Translations under genes and position numbers: made by a program
Notes under the pieces: model-generated
The model's input: only the letters and a program-made list of their open reading frames with translations
The model's database searches: none
Told to the model about the DNA's origin: nothing
Shown here: positions 49,833 to 58,076 of the stretch, piece after piece
Layout of the letters: each line of letters begins with the position of its first letter
How positions within the stretch are numbered: the stretch's first letter is position 1
Source of the DNA: Amycolatopsis iheyensis
Lineage (GTDB): Bacteria; Actinomycetota; Actinomycetes; Mycobacteriales; Pseudonocardiaceae
Length of the DNA: 64,000 nucleotides
Reading direction: 5' to 3'
NCBI RefSeq assembly: GCF_024703995.1
Contig: NZ_JAMXQV010000023.1
Coordinates: 62,001-126,000 of the forward strand

Positions 49833-50856
49833 CTCGCTGCCTCGTCGCGTGGACCGGCACGAGGAGCGGGCCGGGTTTGCGCGGACCGTACGGGAAGAGG
49901 ACGACCATCTGCCGCCCCCAGCCGCCGATCCACGCCCGGCGGTTCGCCTCGTTCTCCAGCGCGCCGGGACTGTGCGTCGAAAGCACGCAGCGCAGCACGA
50001 TCGCGCTGCCGTCGGGGTAGGCGACGTGGACGTCGGCCAGGCGTGAGCGCCGCCCGCCGCGCGTGTCGGGCACGACGGTCACCCGGGCGAGCCGCCACCC
50101 GGTCGCGGCGACCGCGCGGACCCGGCGCCGCCAGCCGGCCGCCGCGACGATGGTGAACGGCAGCCCGCCGAGGCCCACCAGCATCGGGACCACGCCGGAG
50201 CCGACGAGCACCTGGTTTTCGTTCATCTCCTCGGTGGTGCGCACGTGCGCCGGGTCGGCCGGGTCGTAGACGGCGGTCACCGCGTCGCCGACCCCGTAGG
50301 CGCGCCCCGAGTCGCGGTGGATCTCGGCGGACCAGTGCCGGCCCGGCGACTCGTACTCGACCTGCATCGTGGGGGCGCCCTTGGCCGGGTTGTGCACGGC
50401 GGTCACGACGCCGGCCGTGCGCACGCCGGTGGCGAGCAGGTCCTCGGCGGCCGTGTCGACCAGCGTCGCCACGGTGAGCCCACCGGCGAACAAGGCGACC
50501 CAGACCAGCGTCAGCGCCGCCGCGTGCCGGGCGATCCGGCGCAGGCGGCGGGTTTCCCCGGCCAGGTCGACGCCGTCGCTGCCGGTCGTGGCGACCTCGC
50601 CCGGCAGCCAGGCGCCGAAGTCCTTGTCGGCGGCGAGGATCCGCCGTTCGGCGACGCGCAGGCGGTGGGAGGCGAACGCCACGAGCGCCGCGGACCCGGT
50701 CAGGATGCCGGCCTCGCCGAGGAGCTCGCCGTCCTCGAAGACGTAGCCCGGGGCGAGCAGCGAGTACGTCGTGCCCGCGGCGAAGACCAGGAAGACCAGC
50801 ACGCCCAGGACGAGCAGGATCAGCCAGACCCGCCGGCCGCGGGCTTCGAGCGTCAT
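49813..50856 (-). CDS. Membrane protein, DUF3592-like
   Basis: 347 residues. Two N-terminal helices (about 9-30 and 47-62), two near the middle (about 110-130 and 215-240), and a soluble beta domain between them with a DUF3592-type pattern: TAGVVTAVHNPAKGAPTMQVEY...YGVGDAVTAVYDPADPAH. The C-terminal part has AAAGWRRRVRAVAATGWRLARVTV and WGRQMVVLFPYG. These last blocks recur in the protein encoded at 52501-53232. Function unknown; DUF3592 proteins are membrane-anchored and poorly studied. Confidence 0.75.
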   Translation of the reverse strand: MTLEARGRRVWLILLVLGVLVFLVFAAGTTYSLLAPGYVFEDGELLGEAGILTGSAALVAFASHRLRVAERRILAADKDFGAWLPGEVATTGSDGVDLAGETRRLRRIARHAAALTLVWVALFAGGLTVATLVDTAAEDLLATGVRTAGVVTAVHNPAKGAPTMQVEYESPGRHWSAEIHRDSGRAYGVGDAVTAVYDPADPAHVRTTEEMNENQVLVGSGVVPMLVGLGGLPFTIVAAAGWRRRVRAVAATGWRLARVTVVPDTRGGRRSRLADVHVAYPDGSAIVLRCVLSTHSPGALENEANRRAWIGGWGRQMVVLFPYGPRKPGPLLVPVHATRQRVSRSPR

Positions 50857-50983
50857 GAGACGAGCTTAGAGCCGCTTGATCACGTTCCGGCCACCCGGAC
50901 GCCGGAACGGAACGGCCTTCCGTCGCCTTTCGCTGACGGTGTTCGCACATTCGGGGAATCGACGGGATTCGTATCCTTTGCCC

Positions 50984-51817
50984 ATGAAGCCAACGTCTTC
51001 AGGGCCGGCGGCGAGAACGCTCGCCGCTTCACTGCGCGAAGAACGCGAAACACGCAACGTCGGCCTTCGCAGGCTCGCGGACATGTTGGGGATCCTGCCG
51101 CAGGTGCTGTCGCTGTGGGAGAAGGGGCAGCGGCTGCCGAGCGTCGAGGACGTGTCGGCGATCCTCGCGTTGCTGGGGGTGACCGGAGAGAAGCGCGACC
51201 GGATCCGGACGCTCGCGAGGCACGCCCGGGAGCCGAATTGGCTCGTCTCGAGCACTGCCGGCCCTCCTTTCGCCCTAACCACGCGGCTGACCCTCGAAAG
51301 CACGGCGACAGCGATCACAACGTGGTCGCCTCTGATCGTTCCGGGTCTGCTCCAGACCCCGGACTACATCCGCTCGATCATGGACAACGCCCCCGTAACC
51401 CTCGAGCAAGCCGACACGCGGCTGCAGGTCCGGCTCAAGCGCCAGCAGATCCTCACTCGCCCGGATCCGGTGCAGTTCACCGTATTGCTCGGCGAACACG
51501 CACTCCACGAGAACTTCGGCGGGCCAGAGGTGATGTCCGACCAGGTTGATCAGCTGGTAAAGATGTCGGAGCGCCCCAACGTCCGTCTGCGGATCGTACC
51601 TGCCGGCATCGGCTACCACCCAGGTCTGATCGGCCCGTTCGATATCTACGAGTTCGCCGATGCACTACCGATCGTTTCCGTGGAGCACGCCAATTCGACG
51701 GCCTTCCTCCACGAGAAAGCTCAGACCTCGGACCAGAAACAACTCGCCAAGCAGATTCGTGACTTGGCTTTGAGTGAAGAGGCCTCGCTGAGCTTGCTAC
51801 TGGAGATCGCCCGGTGA
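50984..51817 (+). CDS. XRE-type regulator (DUF5753 ligand domain)
   Basis: 277 residues from ATG 50984. The helix-turn-helix spans RTLAASLREERETRNVGLRR and MLGILPQVLSLWEKGQRLPS. The C-terminal DUF5753 domain has ITTWSPLIVPGLLQTPDYIR, LRIVPAGIGYHPGLIGPF and a late LALSEEASLSLL. In Streptomyces and relatives this family is usually followed by a small DUF397 gene (BldB-like pairing); none follows here, and the next bases hold a fragment of another small protein on the opposite strand. It is an orphan regulator. Confidence 0.88.
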   Translation: MKPTSSGPAARTLAASLREERETRNVGLRRLADMLGILPQVLSLWEKGQRLPSVEDVSAILALLGVTGEKRDRIRTLARHAREPNWLVSSTAGPPFALTTRLTLESTATAITTWSPLIVPGLLQTPDYIRSIMDNAPVTLEQADTRLQVRLKRQQILTRPDPVQFTVLLGEHALHENFGGPEVMSDQVDQLVKMSERPNVRLRIVPAGIGYHPGLIGPFDIYEFADALPIVSVEHANSTAFLHEKAQTSDQKQLAKQIRDLALSEEASLSLLLEIAR

Positions 51818-51834
51818 ACCAGATGTTGGTCGGT

Positions 51835-51960
51835 TCAGCCGTTTTGTGCGAGTCGTCGCACAGCTGTGTCGAGATGGCGCTGGGGCCGGTCGTGGGTGCG
51901 AGACACGAAGGCCCGGCAGGCCGGGCACCACTCGCAGTCGGCGCTCGCCGTGCTGCGACG
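51835..51960 (-). pseudogene. Remnant of a small CxWCPxC protein gene
   Basis: Reading leftward from 51960 there are 41 open codons ending at TGA 51835-51837. They contain CEWCPACR, a zinc-ribbon-like Cys pattern found in small actinobacterial proteins, followed by an Arg/His-rich helix (VSRTHDRPQRHLDTAVRRLA). There is no start codon before the motif. The frame is continuous with the membrane protein gene at 51961-52485, separated only by its TGA. It looks like a truncated gene or an extension lost by a stop. Confidence 0.45.
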
Positions 51961-52485
51961 TCAGTCCTTCGGCACCCAGCGGTAGGTCTCGGCGCGCGCC
52001 CCGAACAGCACCGGCTTCTCGCGAAACGGCGGGTTCGGCAGGACGAGCACGCTCATCGCCGGCCCGTACCCGGCGACCAGGGCCGGCAGGCCCGGCGGCT
52101 GCGCCAGCGCCGGCACGGTCATGCTGCCGGGCCGGGACCAGAGGTCGATCCGGCTGCCGTCCGCGAACCGCACCGCGATCAGCGCGTACTTGTCTTCGCC
52201 CGGCTTGAGGGAAATGGTCACTTCGGCCTTGCGCCAGCCCGTCCGGCGTGCCGCGCGCAGGCGCCGCTCCGGGAGGAACGCGCCGAGGACCCCGCCCGCC
52301 CCGATCAGCAAGCCGATGATCATGGCCACCACCTGGCCGGTGAACAGGCACGCCACCGCGACGAAGATCCCCAGCACCATGACCACCGCCCAGAGCTGGA
52401 ACCGCCGGTCCAGCGTCGCCGTGGCGCGGTCCGCCCACGGCGGCGCCCGCTTCTCCGGCCGGGGCAGCCAGTCCTCGTAGCGCAC
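51961..52485 (-). CDS. Small membrane protein of a local paralogous set
   Basis: 174 residues from GTG 52485, 15 bp after the preceding stop. Two membrane helices (about 30-48 and 52-70, VVMVLGIFVAVACLF and VAMIIGLLIGAGGVLGAFL), then a soluble beta domain with ARRTGWRKAEVTISLKP and FADGSRIDLWSRPG. The T-G-W-R...V-T block and D-G-S motif recur in the neighbouring proteins at 52501-53232 and 49813-50856. No known family recognised. The 41-codon Cys-rich remnant follows its stop in frame. Confidence 0.7.
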   Translation of the reverse strand: MRYEDWLPRPEKRAPPWADRATATLDRRFQLWAVVMVLGIFVAVACLFTGQVVAMIIGLLIGAGGVLGAFLPERRLRAARRTGWRKAEVTISLKPGEDKYALIAVRFADGSRIDLWSRPGSMTVPALAQPPGLPALVAGYGPAMSVLVLPNPPFREKPVLFGARAETYRWVPKD

Positions 52486-52500
52486 TCGCTCAGCCCCGGA

Positions 52501-53232
52501 TCATCGCTGCTCGAGCGAACGCACCGGGACCGCGTACGGGATGTTGCGGAACAACCCGCGCGGGAAGAGCACCACCATCCACCGGCCACGCCCGGCGACC
52601 TGGACCGCCGTGCCCGGGAAGTCGGCCATGTGGGCCGCGCCGCGCACCGACGTCGACGCCTGGGTGCGCACGTCGGCGGCGTTCTCGACCGCCACGGTGA
52701 CCGTGGGCAGCCCGCTGCCGCCCGCGCGCACGGTCGCGGCGCCGGCCCGCCAGCCGGTTTCGGTGACCGCGCGGTGGCGCCGCCGCCAGCCCGCCGCCGC
52801 GACGAGAGAGAACACGAGGCCCGCCAGCGCCACGGCAGCCACCACCAGGATCCCGCCCGCGGTGACTTCGGCGTCCGGGTCTGAACCCGATGATCCCAAC
52901 ACAGCCAGACCGCCGGCGACCGCGGCCGCCGCGACCAGGGCCCAGACCACCGCGCCGATCGTCGCCCAGGTCGCGAGCACGCGCAGTCCGGCGGTCTGGA
53001 CCTCGAGGTCGACGCCGTCCCAGCCGGGTGGCACCGCTCCGGTGGCGGCCGCGTACCGGCGGCCGAACCGGCGGGCCCACACCGCGCAAACGAACGAAAG
53101 AGCCGCCAGCGGCAGCACCACGGGGAGCGTCGGCCCGCCCGTCACCAGCCAGCCGGCGAACACCGCCACGGCGCCACCGCCCAGCAGCACACTCGCGGCC
53201 GCGAGCGCGCCTCTCCCCCACCGCAGACCCAT
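52501..53232 (-). CDS. Membrane protein, paralogue of the 49813-50856 protein
   Basis: 243 residues from ATG 53232 with Shine-Dalgarno GGAAGGGG. Helices at about 10-28, 33-50, 90-112 and 125-148, then AAAGWRRRHRAVTETGWRAGAATV and WMVVLFPRGLFRNIPYAVPV, blocks shared with the 347-residue protein encoded 2.4 kb away. The DUF3592-like exterior domain of that protein is replaced by a short hydrophobic stretch. It is followed after 15 bp by the related 174-residue protein gene. Role unknown. Confidence 0.72.
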   Translation of the reverse strand: MGLRWGRGALAAASVLLGGGAVAVFAGWLVTGGPTLPVVLPLAALSFVCAVWARRFGRRYAAATGAVPPGWDGVDLEVQTAGLRVLATWATIGAVVWALVAAAAVAGGLAVLGSSGSDPDAEVTAGGILVVAAVALAGLVFSLVAAAGWRRRHRAVTETGWRAGAATVRAGGSGLPTVTVAVENAADVRTQASTSVRGAAHMADFPGTAVQVAGRGRWMVVLFPRGLFRNIPYAVPVRSLEQR

Positions 53233-53290
53233 GGCTGTCCCCTTCCCCAGGACCAGGAGGGTACCGCCGCGAGATCACAAAACGGCCTGC

Positions 53291-53653
53291 TCAGCGCGCG
53301 AGCAGCAGCGCGATGAGCGCCAGCGTGCCCGGCAGAACCTGCACGAAGAGGATGCGCTTGTTCGCCGTCGCCGCGCCGTAGAGGCCCGCGACGATCACGC
53401 AGACGACGCCGTAGAGCTTGAGCTGGAAGCCCGTCGGGTCGCTCGCGATGAGACCCCAGACGAGCGCCAGCGCCAGGAAACCGTTGTACAGCCCCTGGTT
53501 GGCGGCCAGCGGCGCGCTCTCCTTGGCGAACTCCTCGGTGGTGCCGAAGGCCGCGCGGGCCCGCGGCGTCGTCCACAGGAACATCTCCAGGACGACGATG
53601 TAGACGTGGATCAGGGCGACCAGCCCGACCAGGACGTCGGCGACGATCCTCAC
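53291..53653 (-). CDS. DUF1304 membrane protein
   Basis: 120 residues from GTG 53653, which overlaps the hisI stop (GTGA). Four predicted helices and the DUF1304 hallmarks VGLVALIHVYIVVLEMFLW, then FAKESAPLAANQGLYNGFLA (conserved N-Q-G-x-Y-N). Function not known; often annotated as a small integral membrane protein. Translational coupling to hisI places it in the histidine operon, probably by chance rather than pathway logic. Confidence 0.88.
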   Translation of the reverse strand: MRIVADVLVGLVALIHVYIVVLEMFLWTTPRARAAFGTTEEFAKESAPLAANQGLYNGFLALALVWGLIASDPTGFQLKLYGVVCVIVAGLYGAATANKRILFVQVLPGTLALIALLLAR

Positions 53654-54012
53654 GCGTGCTCTTTCTCGTCGGCCAGGAGCAGGCGCTCCTCGGTGTCGAA
53701 ACAGGTGTGCGTGCCGGTGTGACAGGCGGGGCCGGTCTGGTCGACGCGCAGCAGGACCGTATCGCCGTCGCAGTCGATCCGCACCTCGCGGACGTGCTGG
53801 TAGTGGCCGGACGTCTCGCCCTTGACCCACAGCTTCGCCCGGCTGCGCGACCAGTACGTGCCGCGGCGGGTGGACAGCGTCGCGGCGAGCGCGTCGTCAT
53901 TCATCCAGGCCATCATCAGCACGTCCGATGTGGCGTGTTCGACGACGACGGCGGCGATCAGGCCGTCGGCGTTGCGCTTGAGGCGCGCCGCGACGGCCGG
54001 GTCGAGGCTCAT
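53650..54012 (-). CDS. hisI: Phosphoribosyl-AMP cyclohydrolase
   Basis: 120 residues from ATG 54012, monofunctional HisI (no HisE fusion). It opens the ring of phosphoribosyl-AMP in the third step of histidine synthesis. VLMMAWMNDDALAATL and YWSRSRAKLWVKGETSGHYQ are the conserved front motifs. IDCDGDTVLLRVDQ and ACHTGTHTCF hold the Mg and Zn ligands (Asp pair and three Cys in the family). The upstream membrane gene ends in an ATGA overlap with this start. Confidence 0.96.
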   Translation of the reverse strand: MSLDPAVAARLKRNADGLIAAVVVEHATSDVLMMAWMNDDALAATLSTRRGTYWSRSRAKLWVKGETSGHYQHVREVRIDCDGDTVLLRVDQTGPACHTGTHTCFDTEERLLLADEKEHA

Positions 54013-54386
54013 GCTCGGGCTCCCAGGATGTGCCGCTTGAGCGGCATCGAGTTGAGCAGGACGAAGGCGTAGCCGTACCCGGCGAAGGACAGGCCGGAGA
54101 ACAGCTTGTTCCACCACAGCGCGGCGGCGAGCAGCAGGAACGCGTGCAGCAGCGCGAACACCACCGCGACGACCAGGCCGCCGATGCGGGCGCTGCCCAG
54201 CTTGAGGACGAGCCCGGTGGTCACGACGCCGCCGAGGATGAGCGCGAGCGCGGGCATCCGGTAGATCTCCAGCCCGGACCCGGCGCTGAGCACCGGGATC
54301 AGGTCGAGCAGCGCCCACGCCACCGGCAGCCCGACCAGCAGGCCGGCGGTGACCTTCACCTCGACCGGTGCGGCCCAGGACTTCAT
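54009..54386 (-). CDS. Four-helix membrane protein between hisF and hisI
   Basis: 125 residues from ATG 54386, overlapping the hisF stop (ATGA) and ending in an overlap with hisI. Four helices are predicted (about 12-30, 42-60, 65-85 and 92-110), with no known domain. The insertion keeps perfect coupling on both sides, so it must be expressed with the his enzymes. Role unknown; transport or anchoring of His enzymes would be speculation. Confidence 0.75.
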   Translation of the reverse strand: MKSWAAPVEVKVTAGLLVGLPVAWALLDLIPVLSAGSGLEIYRMPALALILGGVVTTGLVLKLGSARIGGLVVAVVFALLHAFLLLAAALWWNKLFSGLSFAGYGYAFVLLNSMPLKRHILGARA

Positions 54387-55156
54387 CGGATCTCGACCCC
54401 GCCTTCGCGCAGCGCGTCCTTGACGTCGCCGATCTTCAGCTGTCCGAAGTGGAACACGCTGGCCGCGAGCACCGCGTCCGCGCCGGTCCGCACCGCGGGC
54501 AGGAAGTGCTCCACCGCGCCCGCGCCGCCGCTGGCGATCACCGGGACCCGCACGGCCTTGCGGACGAGCTCGATGAGCTCGAGGTCGAAGCCGTTCTTGG
54601 TGCCGTCGGCGTCCATCGAGTTGAGCAGGATCTCGCCGACGCCGAGCTCCTCGCCGCGGGCGGCCCACTCGACGGCGTCGATGCCCGTGCCGCGGCGGCC
54701 GCCGTGGGTGGTGACCTCGAAGCCGGACGCGGTCGGCTCGCCGCCTTCGGGCACGCGGCGCGCGTCGACCGACAGCACGATGCACTGCGACCCGAACCGG
54801 CGCGACGCCTCGTGGAGGAACTCGGGGCGGGCGATGGCGGCGGTGTTGATGCTGACCTTGTCCGCGCCGGTGCGCAGCAGCCGGTTGACGTCTTCGTTGC
54901 TGCGGACGCCGCCGCCGACGGTGAGCGGGATGAACACCTGCTCGGCGGTGCGGCGGACGACGTCGTAGGTGGTCTCACGGTCGCCGGAAGACGCCGTGAC
55001 GTCGAGGAACGTCAGCTCGTCGGCCCCTTCGGCGTCGTAACGCCGGGCCAGCTCGACCGGGTCGCCGGCGTCGCGCAGGCCGGCGAAGTTGACACCCTTC
55101 ACGACCCGGCCCGCGTCGACGTCGAGACAGGGGATCACCCGCACCGCGACAGACAT
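54383..55156 (-). CDS. hisF: Imidazole glycerol phosphate synthase cyclase subunit
   Basis: 257 residues from ATG 55156. TIM barrel that makes IGP and AICAR with ammonia from HisH. RVIPCLDVDAGRVVKGVNF contains the catalytic Asp12 and the phosphate site, and QCIVLSVDARR the second catalytic Asp. PVIASGGAGAVEHF is the C-terminal phosphate site. hisH, hisA and the rest of the pathway are outside the window. Only 38 bp separate it from the divergent TetR gene. Confidence 0.97.
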   Translation of the reverse strand: MSVAVRVIPCLDVDAGRVVKGVNFAGLRDAGDPVELARRYDAEGADELTFLDVTASSGDRETTYDVVRRTAEQVFIPLTVGGGVRSNEDVNRLLRTGADKVSINTAAIARPEFLHEASRRFGSQCIVLSVDARRVPEGGEPTASGFEVTTHGGRRGTGIDAVEWAARGEELGVGEILLNSMDADGTKNGFDLELIELVRKAVRVPVIASGGAGAVEHFLPAVRTGADAVLAASVFHFGQLKIGDVKDALREGGVEIR

Positions 55157-55194
55157 GCCCGCCAGCGTAGTCAAGGGCGTTCTAAGCTCGACCG

Positions 55195-55779
55195 ATGGCA
55201 CGGGCGGGACGGCGGCCGGGGCAGACCGAGACGCGCGAGAAGATCCTCGACGCGGCGCGGCACCGGTTCGCCGAGCTGGGGTACGACGGCGCGACGGTCC
55301 GCGGGATCGCCGCCGACGCGGGCGTGAACGCGGCCCTGCTGCACCACTTCTTCGGCAGCAAGCAACAGCTCTTCGCGGCGGCGATGAACCTGCCGGTGAA
55401 CCCGGCGTCACTGGTCCCGGCGATCCTCGCGGGCCCACGGCCGGGCCTGGGCGAACGGCTGGTGCGGGCGTTCCTCGCGGTCTGGGCGGCCCCGGAGGGC
55501 CGAACACCGTTCATCGCCATGCTGCGCGCGGCGGCGACGAACGAGCAGGTGGCGCTGATGATGCGCCAGTTCATCGAGCGCACGGTGCTGGCGGAGGTGG
55601 CCCGAGCCCTGGAGGTGCCGAAGATCCGGGTGACGGGCATCGCGGCGCAGATGATGGGCGTCGCGCTGCTGCGGTACGTGATCAAGCTGCCGCCGCTGGC
55701 GGATGCGGACGACGAGGAGATCGTCGCGTTGCTGGCGCCGGTGGCGCAGTACTACCTCGACCCACTTCACTCGTTGTAA
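55195..55779 (+). CDS. TetR/AcrR-family regulator
   Basis: 194 residues from ATG 55195. The helix-turn-helix is ATVRGIAADAGVNAALLHHFF with GSKQQLFAAAM, then a C-terminal ligand domain with ERLVRAFLAVW and GVALLRYVIKLPPLADADDE. It resembles the TetR encoded at 49218-49832 along its length, so the two are paralogues bracketing the membrane-protein and his block. Divergent from hisF with a 38-bp gap, it could influence that promoter, though this family more often controls efflux or lipid genes. Confidence 0.87.
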   Translation: MARAGRRPGQTETREKILDAARHRFAELGYDGATVRGIAADAGVNAALLHHFFGSKQQLFAAAMNLPVNPASLVPAILAGPRPGLGERLVRAFLAVWAAPEGRTPFIAMLRAAATNEQVALMMRQFIERTVLAEVARALEVPKIRVTGIAAQMMGVALLRYVIKLPPLADADDEEIVALLAPVAQYYLDPLHSL

Positions 55780-55841
55780 GATGGCGACTTCGTACGGTTA
55801 GCCGGGGAGGGCTGGCGTGGAAGTTCCGTCGGGGGTCGTTC

Positions 55842-56249
55842 GTGGCTGAGTACGACCCGAACACCCGTCGGGCTCCGCTGCGGCCGCTGGTCCCGCACAG
55901 CGGGTCGTACGACGGTGCAGCCGAGGCCGGTGGTGCCGGTTTCGAGTACGACGAAGCGACGCTGCACAGCCTCGCCCGCGAGTGGCGCGACCTGGCGAAC
56001 GAGTTTCGGAATGACATCAAGAACGCGGAAGCGATCGCCCGCACGCAAGGTCCTGGTCTCGACTACGCCAGTGAGCAGAACGCGAAACTGGTTCGATCCT
56101 CCGGCCAGACTCTCGCGGACACGTTGCAACAGCGGGCTGACTACTGTGACTCGATGGCCGACAAGTTCGCAGCCGCGCTGGGCAAGTACGCGACTGCTGA
56201 AGACACTCACGCCACCGAGATCGGCGACTCCGCGAAAGGCATCATCTAG
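55842..56249 (+). CDS. WXG100-like protein paired with a DUF3558 lipoprotein
   Basis: 135 residues from GTG 55842, with GGGGG about 10 nt upstream. A short N-terminal tail rich in Arg/Pro leads to two helices of the type VII substrate kind: ATLHSLAREWRDLANEFRND, then TLADTLQQRADYCDSMADKF, with a Y-A-T-A-E-D tail. The W-x-D-L turn stands where W-x-G is expected. Its stop overlaps the next start by one base. Probably an ESX-exported or ESX-associated protein, acting with the lipoprotein. Confidence 0.7.
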   Translation: MAEYDPNTRRAPLRPLVPHSGSYDGAAEAGGAGFEYDEATLHSLAREWRDLANEFRNDIKNAEAIARTQGPGLDYASEQNAKLVRSSGQTLADTLQQRADYCDSMADKFAAALGKYATAEDTHATEIGDSAKGII

Positions 56250-56857
56250 TGCGCCGAGTTCTTCTCCTGACCTGCGCCGGGCTCATGGTGCTTACCGCAT
56301 GTTCGCCCTCGGTCTCCGGCAAGGCTCTACCGGCTTCCACCCCACCCTCGGCCGACGGCGGGCAAGTCCCCGGCCCCGGTGTCCCGAAGGTCGAGGTTCC
56401 GCTCGACACCGAAGCCTTCAAGTCCGCGCCGTGCACCGCACTGTCACAGGACCAGGTGACCGAACTGTTCGGCTACCCGGTGGCACCCAAGCCAGACCCC
56501 ACGGGCCCGGGCGGTCCTGGATGCGACTGGGACACGGTCGACGGCTCCCGCGCGAGTGCGCACGTTCTCTTCACGACCGTCGACGACCTCGGGCTGACCA
56601 GCGTGTACCGCGCCCAAGGAAAGGCGTACAAGTTCTTCCAGCCGTTGGCAGCGATCGAGGGCTACCCCGTGGTCGCCTATGGGACTTCCGACGCCCGTTC
56701 GACCGGCCGCTGTTCGGTGGCGCTGGGGACGACCGACCACTCGACCGTGGACATCACGATCTTCCAGACGAAGGAGAAGATCGGCAAAACCGATCCGTGC
56801 GAGGTAGCCCACGCAGTGGCAGAGAAGGTCCTCGCTTCCCTGAAATCAGGGCGCTGA
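56249..56857 (+). CDS. DUF3558 lipoprotein
   Basis: 202 residues from GTG 56249. A lipoprotein signal MRRVLLLTCAGLMVLTACSP has the lipobox L-T-A-C with Cys18 as the acylation site. The mature part has the DUF3558 pattern: PCTALSQDQVTELFGYP, then GCDWDTVDGS, and a late GRCSVALGTTDHSTVDI with paired cysteines. These lipoproteins are common near type VII genes in Pseudonocardiaceae. It is coupled to the WXG-like gene upstream. Surface location follows from Lgt acylation. Confidence 0.85.
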   Translation: MRRVLLLTCAGLMVLTACSPSVSGKALPASTPPSADGGQVPGPGVPKVEVPLDTEAFKSAPCTALSQDQVTELFGYPVAPKPDPTGPGGPGCDWDTVDGSRASAHVLFTTVDDLGLTSVYRAQGKAYKFFQPLAAIEGYPVVAYGTSDARSTGRCSVALGTTDHSTVDITIFQTKEKIGKTDPCEVAHAVAEKVLASLKSGR

Positions 56858-56908
56858 TGGCACCCGCCGTTCACACCAAGGACACCCGATTCGTCTAGTT
56901 TGCGCCGC

Positions 56909-58042
56909 GTGCGCAGACTCCTCCCCGTGGCCGCAGCCGCCCTCGTCCTGTTGACCGCCTCCCCCGCCCACGCAAGCGCGAAGGATCCCTCCCCCGTCCT
57001 CCAGACCCAGACCTTCGCCGAGCCCGCCGACGCCGACGACCCCGCGATCTGGGTGCACCCCCGCGATCCCGGACGCAGCATCGTGCTCGGCACGCTCAAG
57101 GAGGGCGGCCTCGCCGCGTTCGACCTGAACGCGCGGACCCTGCAGATCGTCCCCGCCGGGCCCGGCGGCCGGTTCAACAACGTCGACGTCGTCGGTGACC
57201 TGGCCGTTGTGAGCGATCGTGGGCAGGACCGGGTCCGCGTCTACCGGATCGACCCGGCCCACACGCCCGTGCTGCGGGACGTCACCGACCCCGCCGCCGG
57301 CCGGGTGTTCCCGGAGTCCGATGTGGACGAACAGCGCACCGCCTACGGCCTCGCCGCCGGCCGGGATCCGAAGACCGGGACGCGGTGGGTGGCCGTCACC
57401 CGCCGCCACGAGACGCGCGTCGCGCTGCTCCAGCTCGTCGACCGGCCCGGCGGCATGGTCGGCACCGCGCCGCTCGCCACCATCGACCTGCCTTCGTCGT
57501 TCCGGCTGCCGGACGGCACGACCTGGTCGCCGTGCGAGGAGCCGGGCGAGGGCCCGCAGCTGGAAGGGTCCGTGCTCGACGGCGGCGTGCTCTACACCGC
57601 CCAGGAAGACGTCGGGATCTGGCGGATCCCGGTCTCGACCCGCGGCTTCGGGCGGCCCGAGCTGCTCGACCGCGTGCGCTCCTACGGCGTCCCCGCGCGC
57701 TGGGACGCGGCCACCGAGGAGTGCGTCGCCGATGGTCCGGACCCCGGCTTCGGCGGCAAGTGGCTCGAGGCCGACGCCGAAGGCCTGGCCCTCGCCCACG
57801 GCAAGCTGTTCGCCTCCAGCCAGGGCGACTCGCGGTTCGTCGTCTACGGCCCGCGGACGCGCGACCTGCGGATCGTCGCGGGCCGGGGCACGGACTCGGT
57901 CGAGCACTCGGACGGCTCGGCGATCAGCACCGCCTACCTGGGCCGCCGGTTCCCGCACGGCCTCCTGGTGGTCCACGACGGCGAGCGCGACCCGGGCACG
58001 GGCTTCGCGTTCGTGCGCCTTGAGGACGTCATCCCGCGCTGA
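56909..58042 (+). CDS. Secreted beta-propeller phytase (3-phytase)
   Basis: About 377 residues from GTG 56909; TTG 56900 is possible. A signal peptide VRRLLPVAAAALVLLTASPAHA is followed by the six-bladed propeller with ADADDPAIWVHP, FNNVDVV, RDPKTGTRWVAV, YTAQEDVGIWRI, LEADAEGLAL and FASSQGDSRFVVY. Acidic loops bind calcium and phosphate. The enzyme releases phosphate from calcium phytate outside the cell. It precedes a sigma-factor gene by 34 bp, but phosphate control (a PHO box) is not obvious upstream. Confidence 0.88.
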   Translation: MRRLLPVAAAALVLLTASPAHASAKDPSPVLQTQTFAEPADADDPAIWVHPRDPGRSIVLGTLKEGGLAAFDLNARTLQIVPAGPGGRFNNVDVVGDLAVVSDRGQDRVRVYRIDPAHTPVLRDVTDPAAGRVFPESDVDEQRTAYGLAAGRDPKTGTRWVAVTRRHETRVALLQLVDRPGGMVGTAPLATIDLPSSFRLPDGTTWSPCEEPGEGPQLEGSVLDGGVLYTAQEDVGIWRIPVSTRGFGRPELLDRVRSYGVPARWDAATEECVADGPDPGFGGKWLEADAEGLALAHGKLFASSQGDSRFVVYGPRTRDLRIVAGRGTDSVEHSDGSAISTAYLGRRFPHGLLVVHDGERDPGTGFAFVRLEDVIPR

Positions 58043-58076
58043 GCCGCCCGGCACCCGAAAAAAAGATCACGCCCGC

